Assembly (NCBI GenBank): GCA_012032345.1
Contig: JAAUQI010000019.1
Location: 1-64,000, forward strand
DNA: 64,000 nt
Direction of reading: 5' to 3'
Origin: Leptolyngbyaceae cyanobacterium RM1_1_2
GTDB taxonomy: Bacteria; Cyanobacteriota; Cyanobacteriia; Phormidesmidales; Phormidesmidaceae
The notes below the pieces were generated by a model. That model worked only from the letters and a program-made list of their open reading frames with translations. It was not told the origin of the DNA and searched no databases. The position numbers and the translations under genes are program-made. Below are positions 17,294-26,011 of the stretch, piece by piece; within the stretch, counting starts at the first letter, position 1, and each line of letters opens with the position of its first letter.

Positions 17294-17983
17294 ATGTATG
17301 AATATCGCAAGCTCACCCCTAAACAGCGCGCTGAAATCGTCGAAAAACGTCTGGCAAAGGGATATCCTCCTCACAGTCCGCCCCATCCTATTCGAGATCA
17401 GTTTTTTTATCTACTGACAGCAGCATGTTACGAGCACAACCTCTACTTGAAGGCTGAAGAACGACGTCAGCAGCTCTTAAACTTGCTATTCGAGCAGTTT
17501 TCATCCCGTGCAATCGAGCTACGCGGCTGGGCCATCTTACCCAATCACTATCACCTACTGGTGTATTTAGGCGACGCTCGTAGCGAGGACTTCAGTCCCC
17601 ACCATCAAAAGCCAAGGTACGGTGCAGACTCAAGCCTGCACTACGAACAAGAGCAAGGCTATCAGCGAGTAGGGAAGGTGTTGCGGCAGGTGCATGGGGC
17701 CACATCGCGGCAGTGGAATCTGGCAGATCAAGCCGTAGGACGCAAGGTTTGGTATCACTACAGCGATCGCGCTATTCGCTCAGAGCGGCACTACTACACA
17801 ACCCTGAATTATCTTCACTACAACTCGGTAAAGCATAGCTGGTCAGAATCGCCTTATGACTGGATGTGCAGTAGCGTGGACTGGTATTTAAAGCAGCGCG
17901 GCCCAAACTGGCTGCGAGATACCTGGATGAAATATCCAGTTAGAGATTATGGGGAAGAATGGGACGATTTCTTAAGAGTTTAA
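17294..17983 (+). CDS. REP-associated tyrosine transposase (RAYT, IS200-like Y1 HUH)
   Basis: RAYTs are single-copy relatives of IS200/IS605 TnpA that nick and move REP palindromes. From the ATG at 17294 the protein is 229 aa (a further-upstream ATG lies inside the REP unit and is rejected). The HUH metal site is PNHYHLLVYL at residues 83-92, with H85 and H87. The C-terminal region ERHYYTTLNYLHYNSVKH at about 164-181 holds the candidate nucleophile Tyr173. GRKVWYHYSDR at 149-159 is a typical RAYT strand. Residues about 94-119 appear to be encoded by a REP-like sequence lodged in frame in the gene. Flanking REP units support the assignment. Confidence 0.92.
   Translation: MYEYRKLTPKQRAEIVEKRLAKGYPPHSPPHPIRDQFFYLLTAACYEHNLYLKAEERRQQLLNLLFEQFSSRAIELRGWAILPNHYHLLVYLGDARSEDFSPHHQKPRYGADSSLHYEQEQGYQRVGKVLRQVHGATSRQWNLADQAVGRKVWYHYSDRAIRSERHYYTTLNYLHYNSVKHSWSESPYDWMCSSVDWYLKQRGPNWLRDTWMKYPVRDYGEEWDDFLRV
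17575..17648. repeat. REP-like element inside the RAYT coding sequence
   Basis: Within the gene, CGCTCGTAG (17575-17583) and CTACGAAC (17641-17648) have the same arms as the extragenic REPs. Between them are GGACTTCAGTCC and GCAGACTCAAGCCTGC, each a small hairpin. The frame stays open and adds about 25 residues between the HUH strand and the following helix. Confidence 0.6.
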
Positions 17984-18313
17984 GGATTTGCTCAAGCAGT
18001 TTTGAGACGGTATGAGTCAGTATCCCAACGGCATCATCCCTAATCGTTCGCACCGATTTGACATTCAACCGGGGCAATTCTAATAGCCCAACCCACAAAC
18101 GGTGTCCCCAGTGACATCAAGCCTGCTTAAGACACCGCAATAATAGCCTACAGACTAAATCTAGGCCAGCTACCTGCTGCCTGGTGAGCTGAGACTGGCT
18201 CGACATTAGATGCGTCAGAACAGGAGGAACCTGTGAATCAGCTGTATTAACTGCCCGCAGCATCCGCTTAATCTTTAATGTTCTAAGTTTTTGATTTCCT
18301 GGGAGGTGTCCGT
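17984..18313. other. Intergenic region, no gene seen
   Basis: These 330 bp contain no convincing ORF, terminator or repeat. The last 20 bases carry the ribosome-binding site of the next gene (GGGAGGTG). The rest is presumably promoter and leader. Confidence 0.5.
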
Positions 18314-19423
18314 ATGGGATCTTTAGATTTGGCTGTAAGGGAGCAAATATCGAATCCTGTGGCGGCTACGGCGATCGCTGATTCTGAGCTGAGTGAGTTC
18401 TTAGACATCTTGAAGCCGCTGATTCGAGAACCGTCTGTCGTGGGCAATGAGGACTCGTTTTTTCGGGTATTGCAGCGAGAACTGCAGGAAGTTGGGGTTG
18501 ATGTTAGCTACTACCACGGCATCTTGGTTGCCCAGGGCAGTCGTCCCCAGGATTTGTTTTTGTCTGCTCATATCGATCGCCACGGACTGCTTTGTACCGG
18601 ACCTAACGAGTTTCAGTATGCTGCCTTTATCGCTGGCAATCAGGGAGAGGTGATGGGAGATTCTGTCTCGGAGCATATGCTGCACACGATTGAGGATCGT
18701 TTTCAAGGGCAGCGGGTACAGGCTCATTTGCCCTACACGGGCACCTATCTAGGCCAGGGAGAAATCACGCGCTCCTATATCTGCCCAGAGCGCAAAAACC
18801 TGATTTTTGAAGTATCAGGGCTGGATTTTTTGCAACCGGGCACCCCAATTTCATTTTTGGATCGGTTGCAGATTGCCGGTGGCTGCATCTCCGCCCAGCT
18901 AGACAATGTTTTGAGCGCCGCCATTATTATTTACCTGTTTCGTCAGGGTTTTCAAGGGACTGGGCTATTTACAGCTCAGGAAGAATCAGGCCGGAGCTGG
19001 CGCTATGCGCTGTCCTGGTTTCAACGGCAAAATCTGACAACCCAGCGCCTGGTTGTGCTGGATACGAGTCCTTATGCCACCCGTGAGGATGCCGACGCTC
19101 AGCAAATTGCGCTGCGCCACCGAGATGCTAATGGCCCTTTTGCTGAAGCTATGACCCAGGAACTGGCTGGCCGCTGCAACGAGCTAGGACTGACCTATGG
19201 TTTTAAGGATGAATATATTGCTATCCGCAACCAAACTCGCAGCAAGCCTTACCCCCTGGGCCGGACTGAGCTAGGACGCATTGTGACGGCCACTGAGGGA
19301 GCCATCAACGGGACTACCCTGCAAATTCCAACCACGGAATACCACACAGCCACAGAGACAGCTTCGCTATCGGCGATCGCAGCGGTAATTGAACTGCTCA
19401 AGGGCTATATCGCCCCAGAATGA
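18314..19423 (+). CDS. M42/M20-like metallo-aminopeptidase
   Basis: These are dinuclear-metal exopeptidases that trim peptides in the cytoplasm. A strong GGGAGGTG site at 18300-18307 fixes the ATG. The 369-aa protein shows, in order, SAHIDRHG near residue 85 (metal-binding H-x-D), ISAQLDNVLSA near 195-205 (bridging Asp), TAQEESG near 222 (catalytic Glu pair), VVLDTSPY near 252 (metal Asp) and TTEYHTATETAS near 345 (final metal His). Order and spacing follow the M42/M28/M20 fold. The insertion at 105-160 and absence of a signal peptide are closest to M42. The substrate is unknown. It stands alone between a RAYT locus and the convergent glycan operon. Confidence 0.8.
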   Translation: MGSLDLAVREQISNPVAATAIADSELSEFLDILKPLIREPSVVGNEDSFFRVLQRELQEVGVDVSYYHGILVAQGSRPQDLFLSAHIDRHGLLCTGPNEFQYAAFIAGNQGEVMGDSVSEHMLHTIEDRFQGQRVQAHLPYTGTYLGQGEITRSYICPERKNLIFEVSGLDFLQPGTPISFLDRLQIAGGCISAQLDNVLSAAIIIYLFRQGFQGTGLFTAQEESGRSWRYALSWFQRQNLTTQRLVVLDTSPYATREDADAQQIALRHRDANGPFAEAMTQELAGRCNELGLTYGFKDEYIAIRNQTRSKPYPLGRTELGRIVTATEGAINGTTLQIPTTEYHTATETASLSAIAAVIELLKGYIAPE

Positions 19424-19454
19424 GCATTGCAGGTCAGCTTTTTTTTGCCCACGG

Positions 19455-20636
19455 CTACAAGATCTGTTTGTAAACGGCCTCCGTTTTTGCAGCCAGACGC
19501 TGCCAGGTGTAGCAGTTTTCAACTTTTTGCTGTCCGGCCCTGCCCATCGCTGCCGCCTGAGCAGGATGCTCCAGTAGGTAGCCAATTCGCTCTGCGATCG
19601 CCGCTGGGTCTTGAGCCACCAGAAAGCCGTTTTTGCCTTCGTCAATCACATCGGCTACGGCAGCGATGTTACAGCCAATTACAGGTTTAGCAAAGCACCA
19701 GGCTTCAGTATAGATGCCGCCAAAACTCTCTTGGGCAGAGGGCACACAGAGCAAATAGCAGGCGGCCAGAGCATCTGTCTTTTGCTGGAGTGAAACCGCT
19801 CCCAACCGGTGAATTCGAGCGTCCTGAAACTGTTGAAAATATTGCTCAGACTGACGTACCCCTGGCCCCACAAAGACAAAGTGAGTCTCTGGAAACTGTT
19901 GCCATACTCGGGCTGTCGCCACCAAGAGTTCCCGGTAGCCTTTGTATTCGTAGTGCTGGCCCAAAAATAAAACTATAGGGCCGCTGATGTTAAGTGCCTG
20001 ACGCAGGCGATCGCCATCTGCCTGCTCTGCCAAAACGGGGCCAATGCCGGTCACCTGAATTTTTTGCTCAGCCACACCCAGCTCAATCAGCACCTTTTTC
20101 TCAGCCGGGGTGAGGGCAATGACAGCGTCTGCCTGCCGATAAAGATTGATATAGGCTCGGTAGCGCCAGCCCACCCAGCGGGGATGGTGGACAGGGGTAA
20201 ACACAAAGGGAATATCCTGCTGTCGAGCTGCCTGGTAGCTGGCATAGCTGATGCCTTCGCGTCCCATGCGGACGTTGTGGATTAAATCTGCAGGCTGGGC
20301 GTAGGGAGCTAGCTGACGGGTGAGGCTGCCCGCGATCGCGGGCAGTGCCAGCGGCATCAGCGGGTAGTAGAGCGCTACAAAAGGTACCAGACGCAGCTTG
20401 TCTAACCAGGAAAGTCCTAAACGGTGAACCGAAATACCGTCAAGGGTATAGGGGTGGGGAGTGGTGGGCGATCGCAGCGTTGTTCCTAAGAGCCAGTCGG
20501 TGCGGTTGCTATCCCAATGGGTGACGGCCTGCAGGGTATGGCCGCGCTGCTGCATCTGCTGGGCCAGCAGGTGATGGTGAATTTGGGCACCGCCCAGAGA
20601 AGGGGGATAGGCCGTGACGGTGTAGAGCAAATGCAT
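19455..20636 (-). CDS. GT4-family glycosyltransferase
   Basis: A GT-B retaining glycosyltransferase of 393 aa. The N terminus has the acceptor-domain start MHLLYTVTAYPPSLGGAQIH with the Gly-rich loop near 15-18. The C-terminal half has the nucleotide-sugar domain: GPIVLFLGQHYEYKGYRELL near 220-240, HFVFVGPG near 255, and the signature VPSAQESFGGIYTEAWCFAK near 300-320 with the E-x7-E pair. It is the last gene of the minus-strand glycan operon, 14 bp after the methyltransferase. Donor and acceptor cannot be read from the sequence. Confidence 0.92.
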   Translation of the reverse strand: MHLLYTVTAYPPSLGGAQIHHHLLAQQMQQRGHTLQAVTHWDSNRTDWLLGTTLRSPTTPHPYTLDGISVHRLGLSWLDKLRLVPFVALYYPLMPLALPAIAGSLTRQLAPYAQPADLIHNVRMGREGISYASYQAARQQDIPFVFTPVHHPRWVGWRYRAYINLYRQADAVIALTPAEKKVLIELGVAEQKIQVTGIGPVLAEQADGDRLRQALNISGPIVLFLGQHYEYKGYRELLVATARVWQQFPETHFVFVGPGVRQSEQYFQQFQDARIHRLGAVSLQQKTDALAACYLLCVPSAQESFGGIYTEAWCFAKPVIGCNIAAVADVIDEGKNGFLVAQDPAAIAERIGYLLEHPAQAAAMGRAGQQKVENCYTWQRLAAKTEAVYKQIL

Positions 20637-20650
20637 CTTGAGTTAGCGTC

Positions 20651-21490
20651 TTAGGGCCTGAGCGCGATCGCCTGTAATAGCGCACCCATGCCAAGGGCTG
20701 GCACAGCCTGGTAGATTACTGCCGCTGAGGCTTTGGCGGCTTTGGGAAGCTTAGCTATACTAGCGATTGACTGTGGAGCGCTAGAGAAAACTTTGACTGA
20801 GTGAAAGCCAGCGGATTCTAAAGCAAATCGGAGAGATTTGCCTTCAAAATATAGCAAATGTTCTGGAGGAATAATATTAGACCAGCGCTTACCTCGCAGT
20901 CGGGCACCCAAACCGCCTAAATTAGGTGTTTCAACAAAAAGTATGCCTTGGGGCCGCAGCAAGTCTAACGCTCTCTTTAAGCTTTGCACCGGATCGAGTA
21001 AATGTTCGATAATGTGATACATCGTGATCAGGCTGTATTGGCTCTGAGATAAATCCAGATTAACGATATCACCAATATGAATGCTGGACTGCAAGCTGCT
21101 TGGCGCTCGATTGACAGCTTCTTGAGAAAGCTCGGTACCGGTAACGTCCCAACCGGCAGCAGCGGCAATTTCTAGAAAATCCCCGTGACCACAGCCAATA
21201 TCTAGAAGTCTGCCTTTTGACGATAGAGAAGCTTCTGATATTTTTAGAACTTTGTCTAAATGCTGATATCGCTGCAGGGCAAAAGTGCTATCGGCCATGT
21301 CGCTATGACTGTAATAGTCACGGTAACTGGCTGAATTATAAAATGCCTCTAACTCACCAGGCGTGGGCAGAGGAGAAAAATAAACCAAAGTACATTCACC
21401 ACATCTCACCAACTGTCCTGAGTTAAGGGTATGCAGCTCTGAGCTTATTTTGCTCTGACAAATGGGGCAGGCTTGCTGTTTCGGGTTCAT
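20651..21490 (-). CDS. Class I SAM methyltransferase with N-terminal zinc ribbon
   Basis: A 279-aa protein from the ATG at 21490 (an in-frame TTG at 21532 would add 14 residues and overlap the upstream gene). Residues 7-35 hold CPICQSK and VRCGECTLVYF, a four-Cys zinc-ribbon-like knuckle often found before Methyltransf_23 domains. SAM motif I is LDIGCGHGDFLEIA near 98-110, followed by the acidic GTELS strand. Motif III is TMYHIIEHLLDPVQ near 150. The C terminus is hydrophobic. In glycan operons such enzymes usually methylate a sugar or act in deoxysugar C-methylation, as proposed by context only. Confidence 0.88.
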   Translation of the reverse strand: MNPKQQACPICQSKISSELHTLNSGQLVRCGECTLVYFSPLPTPGELEAFYNSASYRDYYSHSDMADSTFALQRYQHLDKVLKISEASLSSKGRLLDIGCGHGDFLEIAAAAGWDVTGTELSQEAVNRAPSSLQSSIHIGDIVNLDLSQSQYSLITMYHIIEHLLDPVQSLKRALDLLRPQGILFVETPNLGGLGARLRGKRWSNIIPPEHLLYFEGKSLRFALESAGFHSVKVFSSAPQSIASIAKLPKAAKASAAVIYQAVPALGMGALLQAIALRP

Positions 21491-21515
21491 TGAGAACTTT
21501 ACCGGGTGAGACTCA

Positions 21516-22472
21516 CTATTGACTCTTTTCAAAAGGCTGGAGCCGTTTTTGCGAAGCCATTATAATAGCTACCAGCATTTTCATTATGTATTGAGGGGAG
21601 CTAGAAGGCAGCGATCGCAGACAGGCAATCAGAGTATAAACCGGGTAAAAATATTTAGCATTTCCAGAATACATTGAGTCTGCATATTTTCGATAGATAT
21701 AAAATAAATTTCTAAAGTAGTGATAGTGTTTTATCTCTGTAAATTTAAATAGCGATTCAGGATGATAATAAAAGGCATCTTGCTTGGTGACTATTGTGTA
21801 CTGGGCGGATTTTATTCTAATGAAATATTCATATTCATCGCCCCAGATAAATAGCTCTTTTTGAATGTAGCCTACTTTTTCGACTACATCCCTGTGAATT
21901 AGTACGCCATTAAAGAAGTTAGCAAAACCCTGATAAACTCCGTCTATAGCAGCAGCTAAAAGCTGATCGTAAGTTTGAATATACTGACGAATAGCAAAGT
22001 TCCCCTGCTGGTCAAGCACTCGCAGTTTGAGCGCAAGTTTTGTCGGATCATCAGTTGAGAGGACGGTTGAACCAATCACACTAAATTTGTCGCTAACTTC
22101 TAGCAGCTTTTCTAAACAGTCTGAAGCTGTGAAGCCATCATCATCCATCATCCAGAGCCAGTCATAGCCAGCTTCATAAGCTCGTTTCATTCCGGCATAA
22201 AACCCGCCAGCCCCCCCTGTATTGGTAGGCAAGCGCACGTAATCAACACCAGAATCGCTCAGGTATCCAGCTTTCTTAAGCAAGTCAGGCGTTCCGTCGC
22301 TAGAGCAGTTATCAACAACGATAATTTTATCAACCTGCCTGGTTTGTTTCTTCAGTGCCTGTAAGCACCGAACCAGTAGCTCTTTGCGATTAAAGGTAAC
22401 TACAATAGCGGCAACCTTTTTTTCATCGTTAAAAATTAACTTTATAAAATAATTAAAACTTCTGACAGTCAA
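21516..22472 (-). CDS. GT2-family glycosyltransferase (rhamnosyl/galactofuranosyl-like)
   Basis: An inverting GT-A enzyme of 318 aa. No ATG precedes the conserved core, so a TTG at 22472 is taken as start. The N-terminal Rossmann-like half shows VAAIVVTFNRKELLVRCL near 20, VVDNCSSDGT near 52, and NTGGAGGFYAGMKRAYEAGY near 83-102. WMMDDDG at 107-113 is the metal-binding DxD. WGDEYEYFIR near 200-210 carries the likely catalytic acid pair. The NTGGAGGF loop is typical of the branch containing galactofuranosyl- and rhamnosyltransferases. It is expressed within the glycan operon, 50 bp after the previous GT2. Confidence 0.9.
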   Translation of the reverse strand: MTVRSFNYFIKLIFNDEKKVAAIVVTFNRKELLVRCLQALKKQTRQVDKIIVVDNCSSDGTPDLLKKAGYLSDSGVDYVRLPTNTGGAGGFYAGMKRAYEAGYDWLWMMDDDGFTASDCLEKLLEVSDKFSVIGSTVLSTDDPTKLALKLRVLDQQGNFAIRQYIQTYDQLLAAAIDGVYQGFANFFNGVLIHRDVVEKVGYIQKELFIWGDEYEYFIRIKSAQYTIVTKQDAFYYHPESLFKFTEIKHYHYFRNLFYIYRKYADSMYSGNAKYFYPVYTLIACLRSLPSSSPQYIMKMLVAIIMASQKRLQPFEKSQ

Positions 22473-22522
22473 AAAATGTAAATATCTCTTTAAGCAAGAA
22501 CTAGTACTTTAAATTCTGCAAC

Positions 22523-23443
22523 TTAATCTTGCCAAACTTTTTTACTTGCCCACTGTGCATATCCTAAAGACTCAGCTAAATTTATTGACATAAAAGCGAT
22601 AAGCCTTATAATTAGACGTTTTTGTAAAGACAATTGATTGACAGAAAACGGTAGTCTTTCCCAAAATAGAGGATAAGGAGTAATTAAGATTTTGATTATT
22701 CTAAATGGATGTTTCCAGCCAAATTTTCCTGACCAGTTTTTATTATCGTCACACATAGAAAATGTCCCGCGACCATGCTTAATACCTTTGTAAAACACAG
22801 ACTTAATCGTTTTTCTAGGAGGATGGGACACTCTAGCCTCGGGAACGTAAGCAATTTTAATTCCTTTCTCGTGCGCTCTTATGCCAAACTCAAAATCTTC
22901 TAAAAAAGTAGCCTTAAAATTACCAATTTTATCAAATACGCTACGCCTAACAACTAAATTTGCTGTAGCGGCTGTGTAATATCTTTCGACTAAGTCTTTC
23001 TGATATAAGTGACGAACAGCGTTTAAAATTGCTGAGGCAGATGATGCTGGAGTGATAGGTGCAATATCGATTTCTCCAGCTACTCGATCAACTTTGTAGT
23101 TGTCAAGAGCTAGAACAGTTAGTTTTAGCCATTCAGAATCAGGTATACAGTCTGCATCAGTAAAGGCAATCACTTCTCCTGTAGCAACAGACAAAGCTTT
23201 GTTTCTAGCGGCACCTGCGCCTTGTATATCGAGTTCATAAACAACTTTTGTATTAGGAAACGAGGTGGCTATTTTATCTGATCCGTCAGTGGAGTTATTG
23301 TCTGAAACAACAATCTCAAAACGTTCTTTAGGATAGCTCTGGTTTTGCAATGCTTCTAGAGTAGCTTTCAATCCTTCTGAACTATTAAAAACAGGAATGA
23401 CTACGCTAACGAAAGGCCAGTCATTTAGCTCTAAGCTTCTCAT
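22523..23443 (-). CDS. GT2-family glycosyltransferase
   Basis: A 306-aa GT-A enzyme. VSVVIPVFNSSEGLKATLEA near residue 13 opens the fold, VVSDNNSTDGS near 46 binds the nucleotide, GAGAARNKAL near 77 and FTDADCIPDSEW near 95-105 provide the DxD-type metal site, and FLEDFEFGIR near 180 has the ED catalytic motif. A SHPPRK segment near 207 and a partly hydrophobic C-terminal tail (IIRLIAFMSINLAESLGY) suggest membrane association. It overlaps the preceding GT2 gene by 23 bp, so it is translationally coupled to it. Confidence 0.92.
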   Translation of the reverse strand: MRSLELNDWPFVSVVIPVFNSSEGLKATLEALQNQSYPKERFEIVVSDNNSTDGSDKIATSFPNTKVVYELDIQGAGAARNKALSVATGEVIAFTDADCIPDSEWLKLTVLALDNYKVDRVAGEIDIAPITPASSASAILNAVRHLYQKDLVERYYTAATANLVVRRSVFDKIGNFKATFLEDFEFGIRAHEKGIKIAYVPEARVSHPPRKTIKSVFYKGIKHGRGTFSMCDDNKNWSGKFGWKHPFRIIKILITPYPLFWERLPFSVNQLSLQKRLIIRLIAFMSINLAESLGYAQWASKKVWQD

Positions 23444-24341
23444 TATTTTTCCAATATCCTAAGTGTCTTAGTAAAGATATTGAGAATAGACAACGTAGTA
23501 AAGTTATTAGAAGAAGTCTAAAATATGGAAATACAAAGATTATAATGCCCTTTAATCCCCAGTAATTTACACAGAAATACCAAAATCCTTTGAAATAAAA
23601 AGGGGACTTGGGTGACTGAAAGCTTTTCCAAACTTGCCAAACAGAGTCACATAGCAGCCATCTTTCAGTTTGTGAACTGTAAGGACAAACCCCTATTACG
23701 CAGCCAAGCACAATAATTGTGTAGCCTGCTTGCTTAGCCCACCATGTATAGACCATGTCTGACTCATAGTGAGGGAGCCACTTACTAGGGGGATAACCAA
23801 TATCCTGAATGACTGTGCTGGGTAAACAAGCTAAGTTGCCGCTTACAGAATCACATAGCTTTGTTTCAGTTGGCTTTGCTTGAACACGACAATGACTGAA
23901 ACTTCCATGAGATTGTCCAGCATAGGTCATAGTTTTTAGCTTATTAGAGGCATAACATTGCCCCGTCGCTATGCAGTTTGGGTGCATTTGACAAAACTTG
24001 ACTAGGGTAGGAATTGAACCCGGTAGCGGAAGCGTATCATCATTGAGCCAAATAATATATTCAGCGCCTTGAGCATAGGCATATCTCATACCTAGCTCTA
24101 TAGCTCCAGTCCACCAGAGGTTGCCATTTCCTTGAATAATGTGTACTTGGGGATATTGAGCCTGAATTGCAGCGGCGGTGCCATCGGTAGAGCCGTCGTC
24201 TACCACGACAACTTGAAAAGAGCTAAGGTTACCCTGAGCCGCAAGATGCTCTAAGCATTTGAGCGTTGTAGCTTTGCGGTCGTGGACAGGGATGATGATA
24301 AAAACGTCTGAACGGGTAGGGGCTGAACTGTCTGGAAGCAT
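23421..24341 (-). CDS. GT2-family glycosyltransferase
   Basis: A 306-aa GT-A glycosyltransferase. DVFIIIPVHDRKATTLKCLE is near residue 12, VVVVDDGSTDGT near 44-55, GNGNLWWTGAIELGMRYAYA near 74-93, and WLNDDTLPLPGS near 101 is the metal-binding site. LPHYESDMVYTWWAKQAGY near 190-205 replaces the more usual ED catalytic pair with an ESD arrangement, seen in some rhamnosyltransferase-like members. The C terminus is strongly hydrophobic (IIIFVFPYFRLLLITLLRCL), suggesting a membrane anchor. It starts the second half of the operon, 97 bp after the DUF115 gene. Confidence 0.9.
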   Translation of the reverse strand: MLPDSSAPTRSDVFIIIPVHDRKATTLKCLEHLAAQGNLSSFQVVVVDDGSTDGTAAAIQAQYPQVHIIQGNGNLWWTGAIELGMRYAYAQGAEYIIWLNDDTLPLPGSIPTLVKFCQMHPNCIATGQCYASNKLKTMTYAGQSHGSFSHCRVQAKPTETKLCDSVSGNLACLPSTVIQDIGYPPSKWLPHYESDMVYTWWAKQAGYTIIVLGCVIGVCPYSSQTERWLLCDSVWQVWKSFQSPKSPFYFKGFWYFCVNYWGLKGIIIFVFPYFRLLLITLLRCLFSISLLRHLGYWKNNEKLRAK

Positions 24342-24438
24342 AGCAAGCTAAGCCTTAGCACTGTCTTTATAATGCCCTGAAATATGATGGGCGATCGCTA
24401 GAATTTGATTCAAGTTTAAAACTTTAGCCCTACTAAAC

Positions 24439-25239
24439 TTATTTTTGACTACACGTCTCCAAAGCTTCTTTGTAAGAAATTTTGGGGAAAATTGTCAGCT
24501 TTCCGCCAACCGTCGCATCACAAATCATTCGATTGTCTCGTTCAAAATAAAACTTGGCAAGGCGATAGGCGATTTCTGATCCTTCTAGATCAGGCAGATT
24601 CCAGTCTTTGTTACCAAAGTAGTTGGGCGCAAAATGATTGGGGTCATCTCCTTGTAACAATTGCTGCTCGTTGGGCTTTCCCTGTACCACAAAATTGTGA
24701 TCGACCCCAATCAAAAAGACTTTGCTAAAGCCCATATAGAATGCTAGCTGCATAGCCACATAGGTGACCGTATATCCTTCACACAAGACTTGTGAGGCAT
24801 CTGTTTGAAAAGAAAAAGGAGCATCCGTACAAATTCTATAGATATGTTTCATGGATCTGACCACGCCATGAGATGCTCTCATTGCCAAGAAAGACGGACA
24901 GGTTAGGATCTCCTCAAATTCTCTAGCACTTTGCTGAATAACTAAAGAATTGACTGAGACATGGTAAGTGAGATTTAGCGCTACTCTATCAAACAGCAAA
25001 TAGATTTTATTGAGGCCAAAAGTATTGCAGTCTTTGAGAGGAGCTAAATCCATCTGATTTAGAGAGGGGCCGTTCCCAATGATGAAACAGCTTTCACCTA
25101 CGTGTTGGTCTTTGAACTGCTGGAGTCGGGGAACTTCTTTGAAATACCAATGACGATGGATTGGATCTGCAATGTGATTGAGGTACTCTACAATTCCATT
25201 ACGTATGGGTTTGAGTCCCTGTTTGATCTGGGTAAGCAT
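24439..25239 (-). CDS. DUF115/MptE-like protein, sialyltransferase-like fold
   Basis: A 266-aa protein from the ATG at 25239. The signature CFIIGNGPSLNQMDLAPLKD begins at residue 51. NKIYLLFDR near 73 and GYTVTYVAMQLAFYMGFSKV near 155-175 follow, leading to LIGVDHNF, and PNHFAPNYFG near 200 contains a candidate catalytic His. The same order (GNGPSL, an N-x-x-Y strand, a G-V-rich helix, a G-x-D strand, then H with APN) occurs in GT42 sialyltransferases and in DUF115 proteins, which include Maf flagellin nonulosonate transferases. It is usually annotated as a hydroxymethylpterin pyrophosphokinase-like protein. The neighbouring CMP-sugar synthetase makes a transferase role more likely here (inference). 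Confidence 0.8.
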   Translation of the reverse strand: MLTQIKQGLKPIRNGIVEYLNHIADPIHRHWYFKEVPRLQQFKDQHVGESCFIIGNGPSLNQMDLAPLKDCNTFGLNKIYLLFDRVALNLTYHVSVNSLVIQQSAREFEEILTCPSFLAMRASHGVVRSMKHIYRICTDAPFSFQTDASQVLCEGYTVTYVAMQLAFYMGFSKVFLIGVDHNFVVQGKPNEQQLLQGDDPNHFAPNYFGNKDWNLPDLEGSEIAYRLAKFYFERDNRMICDATVGGKLTIFPKISYKEALETCSQK

Positions 25240-25262
25240 AAATTGTTTTTGCCTGCAAAATC

Positions 25263-26006
25263 TCAAACTGGATCGTGTAGTCTGCTACCAATGCCGCCAT
25301 CAAGACTCAGCACGGCCCCTGTTATAAAGCTAGCCTGATCGGAAGCTAAAAATAAAGCTGCCTGCGCCACTTCTTGGGGAGTTGCAATACGTCCAATCGG
25401 ATGCATTTGTCCTAATTCTTCAAACGCCTTATTCTTACCCTCGAAGCCAGCTAGCAGCATTGGTGTGGCAACAGCAGCAGGGGTAATGGCATTAATACGG
25501 ACTCGATCGCCAAGCTCAACTGCCAAACTCCGGGTTAAGCCGACTAAAGCAGCCTTGCTAGTGGCGTAGCAGACAAATTCTGGCTTGGTGAGAGTAGCAT
25601 GGATACTGGCAATATTGACGATAGATCCCTGTGTAATAGTCAGATCGCCCAGAAAAGCCTGAGTTAGCAAAAAAGGAGCTACCAGATTCACGTCTAGGGT
25701 TGCGTGCCAGTAGGTAGGAGTAATTTGTTCAACAGGCTTTACTACCTGTATAGCTGCGTTGTTGATTAAAACTTTTAGAGGGTTGCTATTGAGGTGCGAT
25801 CGCACTTGAGCAAGTACTTTGCTCTGGTAGTCTTGATCGCGGCACAGCATTGCTAAGTCAGCAAAAACTACGGCATCGCAGCTATCAGGTGTTTTAGTCC
25901 CTGGCAGATCTAAACCTATTACGTAATATCCTGATTGGCAAAATTCCTGGCATAAAGCCTGCCCAATCCCGCCTGCTGCTCCAGTAACTAGTGCTGTGTC
26001 TGCCAC
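25263..26006 (-). CDS. SDR-family NAD(P)-dependent oxidoreductase
   Basis: A 247-aa classical short-chain dehydrogenase/reductase starting at GTG 26006. The cofactor motif TGAAGGIG is at about residues 8-15, NNAA at 86-89, the active-site Ser in IVNIASIHA near 131, and YATSK near 145-149 with the Tyr and Lys. The C-terminal LSLDGGIG is the family's usual end. It follows the D-2-hydroxyacid dehydrogenase by 5 bp. In such cassettes SDRs oxidise or reduce a sugar acid or keto-sugar precursor. The exact substrate is unknown, and its resemblance to PtmA of legionaminate loci is contextual only. Confidence 0.9.
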   Translation of the reverse strand: MADTALVTGAAGGIGQALCQEFCQSGYYVIGLDLPGTKTPDSCDAVVFADLAMLCRDQDYQSKVLAQVRSHLNSNPLKVLINNAAIQVVKPVEQITPTYWHATLDVNLVAPFLLTQAFLGDLTITQGSIVNIASIHATLTKPEFVCYATSKAALVGLTRSLAVELGDRVRINAITPAAVATPMLLAGFEGKNKAFEELGQMHPIGRIATPQEVAQAALFLASDQASFITGAVLSLDGGIGSRLHDPV

Positions 26007-26011
26007 TGTCT

